The translations under genes and the position numbers were made by a program. The notes below the pieces were generated by a model. It made no database searches, was not told the DNA's origin, and saw only the letters and a list, made by a program, of their open reading frames with translations. From an uncultured Alistipes sp. (lineage in GTDB: Bacteria; Bacteroidota; Bacteroidia; Bacteroidales; Rikenellaceae): 11,195 nt of DNA. Below are positions 1-6,654 of this stretch, piece by piece. Each line of letters begins with the position of its first letter. Within the stretch, counting starts at the first letter, position 1. Where the stretch lies: assembly GCA_900769745.1 (NCBI GenBank), contig CAAGHX010000040.1, positions 1 through 11,195 of the forward strand, in the 5' to 3' direction.

Positions 1-20
1 ACACGACGCTCTTCCGATCT
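1..20 (+). other. Untrimmed Illumina adapter sequence
   Basis: The first 20 bases, ACACGACGCTCTTCCGATCT, are identical to the 3' end of the Illumina TruSeq universal adapter / read-1 sequencing primer. They do not continue the reading frame of the peptidase that follows. In the intact neighbouring paralogue, the residues before the matching Met-Glu-Asp-Val are Leu-Val-Arg, whereas the adapter in this frame encodes nothing similar. I conclude that this is a library artefact at a contig end and that native sequence begins at 21. Confidence 0.97.
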
Positions 21-1690
21 TGGAAGATGTGACGGCAAGGGTGGCTGCGGGCGAATCGGCAGCCGATATTGCAAGTGAGGCATCGCAGCAGGGACTGGTG
101 GCAAGCGTCGAGCCTATCTATTATGGCAATCAATATGTTTTGTATGTCTATGAGGTGTTTAGCGATGTGAGGCTGGTGGCTGCTCCGCCCGCCTCGATAG
201 GTATGTATGGCAATGATACCGATTGCTGGTTTTGGCCCCGCCACACCTGCGACTTCGCCATTCTCCGAGTATATGCCGACAAGGATAATCGTGCTGCAAA
301 ATATTCGGCCTCGAATCGCCCATACCGCCCCGCATATCACTTTACAATCTCGACCAAGGGCGTTTACGAGGGTGATTTTGCGATGGTCTATGGTAATCCT
401 AACAATACTCAGGAGTATGTAACCTCGCACGCTGTGGAGTATATTGCCGAGGTGGCAAATCCGATGAAGATTGCTCTGCGTGAAAAGCGCTTGGCAATAA
501 TCGATGCCGCAATCTCAGAGAGCGAGCCGCTGCGCCAAACCCTGGCCGCAAGCCGTTCGTCGCTCTCAAAGGTGCTCAGACGCTGGCAGGGTGAGATGAT
601 GGGTCTGCGTGGTGCCGATGTGGTGGCCAAAAGCAGACAGTACGAAAGCCGCTTTGCCGAGTGGGCAAAGTCACGCCCTGAGTACTCCTCGTTGCTCGAC
701 TCGATGGCGGCGGCATATGCAGAGGTTGCGCCAGAATATTTTGTGCGAGAGCTATACACCGAATCGGTGGGTGCGGTTTCGATATTCAATTTTGCTCGCA
801 CGTTGGGCCTGTCGGCGCAGAGTGCAAAATCGACAGACGAGAGCATCGCAAAGCAGATTGCAAAGTTCCAAAGTTCATATAACCGCACAGTCGATGAGCC
901 GCTGGCGGCGGTTATGCTTGAAGAGTTTTTGCAGCGTATGCCCGCCGAGCGTATCCCCGCAGGTATGAAGCAGCGAGTGGCGCAGATGGGTGGTGCAGAG
1001 GAGTTTGTGGAGTGGCTGTTTGCTAATACCGCAATATTGAAATCCTCGCCCGCAACAAAGCAGCAAATCAACAGCGACGCTATGGTTGAGTTTGCGATGG
1101 CGTTTGCTCCGATTGTTGAGCATAATCGTAAGTATGCATATAGCGCTCTGAGTCGTGTGCCAGCCATCGAGAGGTGGTACGGCCCATATATGCGTGCACT
1201 GCAGGAGTGGGACACTGCCCGCGATTTTTACCCCGATGCCAACAAGAGTCTGCGAGTGGGCTATGGCAAGGTGGAGGGTTATAAGTCTGCCGATGGCAAG
1301 CGCTATGCCCCATTCGCAACCATTGATGATGTGATTGAAAGAGCCTCTTCCGATGTGCCCGACCATAAAGTTCCTGAGCAGCTAATCGAGGCGATAAAGG
1401 CCGATGGCTATGGCCGATGGGGCGCCAGGGTCGATGGCCAGAAGAGTCTTCCTGTATGCTTTATGGCTACGGTCCATACCTCAGGCGGAAGCTCTGGCTC
1501 GCCGATGCTGAATGCTCGAGGAGAGTTGGTCGGAATCAATTTCCACCGCATATGGCATACGGCAATGAGCGATGTGGAGTTTGACCCATCGGTGTGTCGT
1601 AATGTGGCGGTCGATATCCGCTATGTGTTGCTTGTCGTGGAGCGTGTCGGTGGGGTGGGCTATCTGCTCGAAGAGATGGATTTGAGGTAG
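21..1690 (+). CDS. S46 family peptidase, DPP11-like divergent copy, 5'-truncated
   Basis: This is the C-terminal 556 residues of a serine peptidase of family S46 (dipeptidyl peptidase 7/11 group; clan PA, chymotrypsin fold). It aligns with no net gap to residues 127-682 of the next gene; by eye, 23 of the first 40 and 46 of the last 67 residues are identical. About 126 N-terminal residues are missing at the contig end, including the signal peptide and catalytic His. The catalytic Asp (in HTCDFA, codon 251-253) and Ser (GSSGSP, codon 1493-1495) are present, as is the Arg 18 residues after the Ser that marks Asp/Glu-specific DPP11. Three positions equivalent to the amine-anchoring residues of characterised S46 enzymes are altered: Asn to Cys (224-226), Asn to Lys (569-571) and Asp to His (1544-1546). 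The TTG at 20-22 is not a start: its first T belongs to the adapter, and the native codon was probably ATG (Met127 of the neighbour). Codon use is less biased than in the next gene. The frame is open throughout, so it is cut by the assembly rather than visibly decayed. It is probably a periplasmic protein; its activity is uncertain. Confidence 0.92.
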
Positions 1691-1738
1691 AATGGCTAAT
1701 TTTGGCCTGCTGGGGCTACCGATTCTCGTAATTTTGGT

Positions 1739-1746
1739 TATATTTG
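1739..1746 (+). promoter_or_regulatory. Putative -7 promoter box for the S46 peptidase gene
   Basis: TATATTTG fits the Bacteroidota -7 consensus TAnnTTTG and lies 37 nt upstream of the ATG at 1784, giving a predicted leader of about 33 nt. No good TTTG is seen about 19 nt upstream, so the assignment rests on the -7 box alone. If real, the second peptidase can be transcribed separately from the first copy, whose stop is 93 nt upstream of the ATG. Confidence 0.5.
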
Positions 1747-1783
1747 TATTGTGAATTAGACAAATAACGTAAAACAGATAAGT

Positions 1784-3832
1784 ATGATTAAGAAAATTTT
1801 TATCTCGTTGATGCTCTGTATGTCGCTTACGAGCGTGAGCGCCGACGAGGGTATGTGGCTTCCGAGCTTGATTGGCTCGCGCATCAAGGATATGCGTCAG
1901 AAGGGTTTTAAACTCTCTGCAGAGGATATCTACTCAATCAACAAGGCTTCGCTCAAGGATGCTGTTGTGTTGTTTGGTGGCGGATGTACTGGCGAGTATC
2001 TCTCGTCGGAGGGTCTGCTCCTAACCAACCACCACTGTGGCTACGGCTCTATTCAGAAGCTCTCTTCAGTTGAGCACGACTATCTCACAGATGGTTTCTG
2101 GGCTATGTCACGCGAGGAGGAGCTCCCCGTTCCAGGTCTTACCGTAAGCCGTTTAGTGCGTATGGAGGATGTTACTGAGCGTATGGCCAAGGGTGAGTCG
2201 GCAAAGGATATCATCGTCAAGGCATCGGAGGGTGGCTACTCGGCTCGTATCGAGCAGATGTACTACGGCAACCAGCAGTTCTTGTTCGTTTACGAGGTCT
2301 TTACCGATGTTCGTTTGGTGGGTGCGCCCCCTTCATCAATCGGTAAGTTTGGTGGCGATACCGACAACTGGATTTGGCCACGTCACACTGGCGACTTCTC
2401 AATCTTCCGCGTATATGCCGACGAGAATAACCGCCCAGCAAAGTACTCAAAGTCAAACAAACCATATCGTCCTGCTCGCCACTTTGCCGTTTCGACAAAG
2501 GGTGTGAAGGAGGGTGACTTCACAATGATTTACGGCTTCCCAGGCAATACTCAGGAGTATGTGACTTCTGATGCTGTGGAGTATGTAGCCGAGGTGTCAG
2601 ACCCAATGAAGATTGCTCTTCGCACAAAGCGTCTCGATATCATCTCTGCCGAGCAGGCTAAGAGCGCCGAGGTGCGTATCGCCTATGCAGCTGTTCACGC
2701 CTCTATAGCCAACGGCTGGAAGAAGTGGCAGGGTGAGGTGCTGGGCTTGCACCGCTTGGGCACAGTTGCCAAGAAGCAGGCTTATGAGCGCGATTTCGCA
2801 GCGTGGGCCAAGTCGAAGCCCGAGTACGCTTCGTTGCTCGACTCTATGAAGGCGGCCTACAAGAGCGTGACTACCGATTATTTCATCCGCGAGCTCTATA
2901 ATGAGTCTGTCGGTACAGTTTCGATTTTCAACTTTGCACGCAGTGTGGGTGCAAGTGTCAATAAGCAGGAGGTTGATGATGAGGATATCGCAACACAGAT
3001 TGCAATGTTTGGCAAGACCTACAACCGCACAATCGACGAGCAGATTGCAGTGGCTATGCTCGATGAGTTCTTGCAGCGTATGCCAGCCGAGCGTCTGCCC
3101 GAGGGTCTGAAGCAGGCTGTTGAGCAGAAGGGTGGCGCCAAGCAGTATGTTGAGTGGTTGTATGCTAACACTTGCCTGTTGAGCAGCGGCGCTGTGACCG
3201 AGCAGCAGGTTAAGGACGATGTGATGGTTAAGTTCGCGTTGCAGTTCAATCCAATTATCAAGAACAACAGCCGCTATGCATATCGCAACCTGAGCAATGT
3301 GCCAGCTGTTGAGAAGTGGTATCGCCCATATATGCAGGCTCTGCGCGAGTGGGACACTAAGCGTGCTTTCTATCCCGATGCTAACCTCACTCTGCGAGTG
3401 GCCTATGGTAAGGTGGCGGGCTACGACTATGCCGATGCTGAGTATCACACTCCTGTAACTACAATCGATGGCATCATCGCTAAGGACGATCCAAATATCT
3501 ATGACTACAATATCCCTCAGTCGCTGCGTGACATCTACGCCAAGAAGGATTATGGCCGTTGGGGTGTAGAGATTGCTGGCAAGAAGAGTGTGCCTGTTTG
3601 CTTTATCGCAACAAACCACACTTCGGGCGGTAACTCGGGTTCTCCAGTTATCAATGGTCGTGGCGAGCTTATCGGTATCAACTTCGACCGCACTTGGCGT
3701 TCAACGATGAGCGACATCGAGTTCGACCCATCTATCTGCCGCAATATCTCGGTTGATATTCGCTATGTGTTGTTCGTTATCGACCGCATCGGTGGTGCTG
3801 GCTATCTTCTCAATGAGATGGATTTGAAGTAG
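1784..3832 (+). CDS. dpp11: S46 dipeptidyl peptidase, DPP11 type (Asp/Glu at P1)
   Basis: This is a complete 682-residue serine exopeptidase that removes dipeptides from the N-terminus of periplasmic oligopeptides. Residues 1-20 form a signal peptide with likely cleavage after Ser-Val-Ser-Ala. The clan PA triad is visible: His84 in TNHHCG, Asp204 in HTGDFSIF and Ser618 in GGNSGSP. Asn195-Trp196, Asn310 and Asp635 fall at the spacing of the residues that hold the substrate alpha-amine in Pseudoxanthomonas DAP BII (Asn215/Trp216, Asn330, Asp674). Arg636, 18 residues after the catalytic Ser, corresponds to Arg673 of Porphyromonas gingivalis DPP11, which selects Asp/Glu; DPP7 has Gly there. The length is slightly below the usual 700-720. 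Codon use is strongly biased (AAG, AAC, GAG, CGT/CGC), suggesting good expression. It lies directly downstream of a divergent paralogue and 95 nt upstream of an AspT/YidE-type transporter. The family is certain; the acidic specificity is inferred from one residue. Confidence 0.95.
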   Translation: MIKKIFISLMLCMSLTSVSADEGMWLPSLIGSRIKDMRQKGFKLSAEDIYSINKASLKDAVVLFGGGCTGEYLSSEGLLLTNHHCGYGSIQKLSSVEHDYLTDGFWAMSREEELPVPGLTVSRLVRMEDVTERMAKGESAKDIIVKASEGGYSARIEQMYYGNQQFLFVYEVFTDVRLVGAPPSSIGKFGGDTDNWIWPRHTGDFSIFRVYADENNRPAKYSKSNKPYRPARHFAVSTKGVKEGDFTMIYGFPGNTQEYVTSDAVEYVAEVSDPMKIALRTKRLDIISAEQAKSAEVRIAYAAVHASIANGWKKWQGEVLGLHRLGTVAKKQAYERDFAAWAKSKPEYASLLDSMKAAYKSVTTDYFIRELYNESVGTVSIFNFARSVGASVNKQEVDDEDIATQIAMFGKTYNRTIDEQIAVAMLDEFLQRMPAERLPEGLKQAVEQKGGAKQYVEWLYANTCLLSSGAVTEQQVKDDVMVKFALQFNPIIKNNSRYAYRNLSNVPAVEKWYRPYMQALREWDTKRAFYPDANLTLRVAYGKVAGYDYADAEYHTPVTTIDGIIAKDDPNIYDYNIPQSLRDIYAKKDYGRWGVEIAGKKSVPVCFIATNHTSGGNSGSPVINGRGELIGINFDRTWRSTMSDIEFDPSICRNISVDIRYVLFVIDRIGGAGYLLNEMDLK

Positions 3833-3874
3833 TATAACGCCAGCGGCAGAATACAATTTATGCAATATATGTGC

Positions 3875-3908
3875 GCCACACCCACAATCTTTCAACGGAG
3901 GGTGTGGC
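3875..3908 (+). terminator. Intergenic hairpin, possible weak terminator or attenuator
   Basis: A perfect 9-bp inverted repeat, GCCACACCC (3875-3883) and GGGTGTGGC (3900-3908), encloses a 16-nt loop. It sits between the DPP11-type peptidase stop (3832) and the transporter start (3928). No U-tract follows (the next bases are CCACTAATTTAT), so it does not look like a classic intrinsic terminator. It could be a weak or Rho-assisted terminator, an mRNA 3'-end stabiliser, or a leader element of the transporter mRNA. Confidence 0.55.
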
Positions 3909-3927
3909 CCACTAATTTATAACGAAA

Positions 3928-5583
3928 ATGTTTGAATCACTGTTTCTTGAACACTCGGCAATGCAGGCTGTGGTGATTGTGTCGCTGATATGCGCCGTCG
4001 GCCTGATGTTTGGCAAGCTGAGAGTGTTGGGTGTGTCGCTCGGTATCACGTTCGTATTCTTTGCGGGTATCATTGCAGGCCATTTTGGCGTGACTATCGA
4101 CGAGAATATGTTGCTCTTTGCCGAGAACTTCGGACTCATACTCTTTGTCTATTCGCTTGGCGTGCAGGTCGGCCCTGGTTTTATGAGCTCGTTCCGTTCG
4201 GGCGGCGTGAAACTCAATATGCTGAGTGTGGCTGTGATATTGCTGGGTACGGCTATGGCTGTGGCTATGAGCTACGGCTTTGGTGTGCCGCTACCCGATA
4301 TGATGGGTGTGCTTAGTGGAGCCGTAACCAACACTCCAGCTTTGGGAGCCTCGCAGCAGACACTTGCTCAGTTGGGCCTGCCAACAGCTGCTCCTGCGCT
4401 GAGTTGTGCTGTGACCTATCCTTTGGGAGTGGTGGGTGTGATTTTGGCTATTGTCGTTATGAACAAGTTCTTTGTGCGTAAGAGCGATGTGGCTGCCCCC
4501 AACGAGCAGCACGTAGGCAATACTTTCCTGGCAACCCTCAGAGTGCAGAACCCTGGCGTGTTTGGTCGCGATATGCACAATGTGGCCGAGCTTATCCACG
4601 TGCCATTCGTAATCTCGCGTCTGTGGCGTGATGGCAAGGTGATACTCCCATCAAACGATACAACCCTAATGGAGGGCGATAGAGTGCTGGTCGTTACAGC
4701 CCGCAAGGATATCGACTCTATCGAGGCTATGATTGGTCAGCGCGAGAGCATCGACTGGAATAGCGATAAGGTCGATTGGAATGCGCTCGATAGTCAGCTC
4801 GTGTCGCGACAGATTATCATCACTCGCCCCGAAATCAACGGTAAGCGATTGGGCGCTCTGCGTCTGCGCAATAGCTATGGTATCAACATCACACGCATCT
4901 ACCGAAGTGGTGTGGCCTTGCTGGCTACGCCCGATTTGATGTTGCAGATGGGTGACTGTGTGGTTGTTGTGGGTGGCGAGCGTGCCGTGCTGAAGGTCGA
5001 GAAGGTGCTCGGTAATGCGCAAAAGGAGCTCAACGAGCCAAACCTTACATCAATATATATTGGTATAGTGCTGGGTCTTATCTTGGGTGCTGTGCCGCTG
5101 GCTCTACCTGGAATATCTGTTCCAGTGAAGCTGGGCTTGGCGGGTGGCCCTGTGATTGTGGGTATCTTGATTGGTACATACGGCCCACGTCTACACCTTA
5201 TTACCTATGCAACACGAAGTGCCAACCTTATGCTGCGCGGTTTCGGTCTGTCGCTCTATCTGGCCTGCCTTGGCCTTAGTGCGGGTGGCGACTTCTTCGA
5301 GACGGCAATCAGCCCTACGGGCCTTGTGTGGGTAGGCTTGGGATTCCTGATTACGGTTGTGCCCGTGATGATTGTCGGTTTGTTGGCTATGCGACTCTCG
5401 AAGGTCGATTTTGGCTCGACTTGTGGTATGTTGTGCGGCTCTATGGCCAACCCTATGGCACTCAACTATGCCAACGAAATCGTCGTGGGCGAGCACGCCT
5501 CGGTGGCCTACGCAACGGTTTATCCTCTCACGATGTTCCTTCGAGTGGTCATCGCGCAGGTGGTGCTGATGGTGTTTATGTAG
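3928..5583 (+). CDS. YidE/YbjL/AspT-type membrane transporter with two RCK_C domains
   Basis: This 551-residue inner-membrane protein belongs to the aspartate:alanine exchanger superfamily (AspT/YidE/YbjL). Its architecture matches that family: a first hydrophobic block of about five segments (roughly 12-180), two cytoplasmic RCK_C (TrkA_C) domains (about 205-272 and 290-362), and a second hydrophobic block (about 374-551). The two membrane halves carry the expected internal duplication. SLGVQVGPGF (76-85) parallels LGLSAGGDF (448-456), and the GAVTNTPALG motif (131-140) parallels GSMANPMALN (504-513). The length is close to E. coli YidE and YbjL, about 550-560. Only AspT has a well-defined substrate pair (aspartate in, alanine out); the substrate of this protein cannot be read from sequence. 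The ATG at 3928 follows an AT-rich leader with no strong Shine-Dalgarno site. It is co-directional with the DPP11-type peptidase, separated by 95 nt containing a hairpin; no clear TAnnTTTG promoter is seen between them. Confidence 0.92.
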   Translation: MFESLFLEHSAMQAVVIVSLICAVGLMFGKLRVLGVSLGITFVFFAGIIAGHFGVTIDENMLLFAENFGLILFVYSLGVQVGPGFMSSFRSGGVKLNMLSVAVILLGTAMAVAMSYGFGVPLPDMMGVLSGAVTNTPALGASQQTLAQLGLPTAAPALSCAVTYPLGVVGVILAIVVMNKFFVRKSDVAAPNEQHVGNTFLATLRVQNPGVFGRDMHNVAELIHVPFVISRLWRDGKVILPSNDTTLMEGDRVLVVTARKDIDSIEAMIGQRESIDWNSDKVDWNALDSQLVSRQIIITRPEINGKRLGALRLRNSYGINITRIYRSGVALLATPDLMLQMGDCVVVVGGERAVLKVEKVLGNAQKELNEPNLTSIYIGIVLGLILGAVPLALPGISVPVKLGLAGGPVIVGILIGTYGPRLHLITYATRSANLMLRGFGLSLYLACLGLSAGGDFFETAISPTGLVWVGLGFLITVVPVMIVGLLAMRLSKVDFGSTCGMLCGSMANPMALNYANEIVVGEHASVAYATVYPLTMFLRVVIAQVVLMVFM

Positions 5584-5664
5584 CGAGTATCGGACGTTTC
5601 CAGAGCCGAAAAAGCTAAAAATATGGCATTGAAGATGATTTTTTAACATTTTCTGCCAAAAAAA

Positions 5665-5695
5665 TTTGCAGATTGGAAAATTGTGCCTATATTTG
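5665..5695 (+). promoter_or_regulatory. Consensus Bacteroidota promoter of the tRNA-Leu gene
   Basis: TTTG at 5665-5668 and TATATTTG at 5688-5695 are separated by exactly 19 nt, an almost ideal match to the primary sigma-factor consensus of Bacteroidota. Transcription should begin near 5700, about 40 nt before the mature tRNA. The upstream sequence is A/T-rich. Confidence 0.85.
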
Positions 5696-5741
5696 CACAC
5701 CTTTTCGGCAAGAAGGCATCAGCCGCTTGCAAGATGGAGAG

Positions 5742-5825
5742 GCCCAGGTGGTGAAATTGGTAGACACGCTACTTTGAGGGGGTAGTGAGCATTAGCTCGT
5801 GCAAGTTCGAGTCTTGTCCTGGGCA
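5742..5825 (+). tRNA. trnL(GAG): tRNA-Leu, anticodon GAG
   Basis: The class II cloverleaf folds completely. The acceptor GCCCAGG (5742-5748) pairs with CCTGGGC (5818-5824), followed by discriminator A5825. The D stem is GTG/CAC (5751-5753 with 5765-5767), with GG in the loop. The anticodon stem CTACT/GGTAG (5769-5773 with 5781-5785) presents T33 and anticodon GAG at 5776-5778. A long variable arm, GAGC-ATTA-GCTC (5787-5798), is typical of tRNA-Leu. The T stem is GCAAG/CTTGT with a TTCGAGT loop. The 84-nt length is normal for Leu. It reads CUC and CUU codons. CCA is not encoded (CAA follows the discriminator) and must be added by nucleotidyltransferase. Confidence 0.96.
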
Positions 5826-5829
5826 CAAG

Positions 5830-5866
5830 AAACCGCGTTAGACAAAGTCTGACGCGGTTTTTCTTT
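5830..5866 (+). terminator. Rho-independent terminator of tRNA-Leu
   Basis: AAACCGCGT (5830-5838) pairs with ACGCGGTTT (5852-5860). The helix extends past one T/G position through AGAC/GTCT to an AAA loop, and TTCTTTG follows on the plus strand, giving a five-T run at 5858-5862. It begins four bases after the tRNA discriminator base. On the minus strand the same hairpin is followed by only a short T-rich stretch (TTTCTTG), so it may also stop the converging ABC-transporter operon that ends at 5893, though less well. Confidence 0.9.
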
Positions 5867-5892
5867 GTCCCCTATTCTGAATTTTTCCTGAG

Positions 5893-6651
5893 TTATCGGT
5901 TGTGGAGGTAGTTTTTGATGTCGAACATCGAGTTTACGGTGCTACCTGCAAATAGACGCTCTATGTGGCCGCTTGCAACCATCTCCTCGGTTGGGAGCAG
6001 ATGAAGCTGCGGTGGGGCGATGAGCGCAATGGAGTCGCAGAGCGAGATGGCTATATCCAACTCGTGGGTCGAGAAGAGTATGCACTTACCCTCGTTGTGC
6101 GCCAAGCCTCGCAGCAGATCGCACAATTCATAGCGGTTGGGCATATCGAGAAATGCCGTTGGCTCGTCGAGCAGAATGATGGGTGTCTGCTGCGCCAGGG
6201 CACGGGCAATCATTATTCGCTGGCACTCGCCGTCGGACATCCTATCCATTGTCTTATCTGCATAGCTGCTCATTCCAACAGCTGCGAGCGACTGCTCCAC
6301 GATGGCTCGGTCCTCATCCTGCATACGGCCAATCCAGTTGGTATATGGCGCACGCCCCAGGGCCACCACATCGCGACAACGCAGATTTGCGATGCGCACT
6401 TTGTCGGTTGTAACAAACGAAATAGTGGTGGCGAGCTCCGCCGTAGAGAGTTTCGAGAGAGGCTTTCCTCCGAGCTTTATTTCGCCGCTGAGTGGCTCGG
6501 CAAGGCCCGCAATGGTGCGGAGTAGGGTACTCTTACCCGTGCCGTTACGGCCCACAAGTGCTGTGAGCTTTCCTCGCTCGATGTGAGCCGATAGCGAGTC
6601 TATAAGTGTGCGGTTGGCATAACCGAGCGATATGTTGTCGAGGCGTATCAT
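5893..6651 (-). CDS. ABC transporter ATPase, FecE/BtuD type
   Basis: This 252-residue nucleotide-binding subunit powers import of a metal chelate (iron-siderophore, heme or cobalamin class). Walker A is GRNGTGKS (34-41), the signature is MSDGE (138-142, instead of LSGGQ), Walker B is IILLDEP (158-164) and the H-loop His is 196 in STHELD. The Q-loop region reads ISFVTTDK (77-84), so Thr occupies the site where most ABC ATPases have Gln. The domain is otherwise full length, with a short C-terminal tail. It is the last gene of the minus-strand operon: its ATG lies three nucleotides after the permease stop (TAG ACA ATG), implying translational coupling. The stop is TAA at 5893-5895. The ligand cannot be decided from the ATPase; family assignment is firm. 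Confidence 0.95.
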   Translation of the reverse strand: MIRLDNISLGYANRTLIDSLSAHIERGKLTALVGRNGTGKSTLLRTIAGLAEPLSGEIKLGGKPLSKLSTAELATTISFVTTDKVRIANLRCRDVVALGRAPYTNWIGRMQDEDRAIVEQSLAAVGMSSYADKTMDRMSDGECQRIMIARALAQQTPIILLDEPTAFLDMPNRYELCDLLRGLAHNEGKCILFSTHELDIAISLCDSIALIAPPQLHLLPTEEMVASGHIERLFAGSTVNSMFDIKNYLHNR

Positions 6652-6654
6652 TGT

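Noticed and set aside
409..1215. Antisense open frame of 268 codons in the truncated S46 gene
   Set aside because: It is fully embedded in a real coding region. The protein sequence has no recognisable domain, and the counterpart in the paralogue is not conserved in extent.
21..1690. Truncated S46 copy called as a pseudogene
   Set aside because: The missing 5' part is explained by the adapter-marked contig end. The remaining 556 codons contain no frameshift or stop and match the paralogue in length exactly.
2597..3619. Long antisense open frame (340 codons) within the DPP11-type peptidase gene
   Set aside because: It lies wholly inside a gene with clear catalytic motifs and biased codons. 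The translation has no family features or signal, so it is a by-product of codon bias on the opposite strand.
5742..5866. tRNA-Leu 3' end as an integration (att) site of a mobile element
   Set aside because: There is no integrase, no repeat of the tRNA 3' end and no compositional break downstream; conserved transporter genes follow directly.
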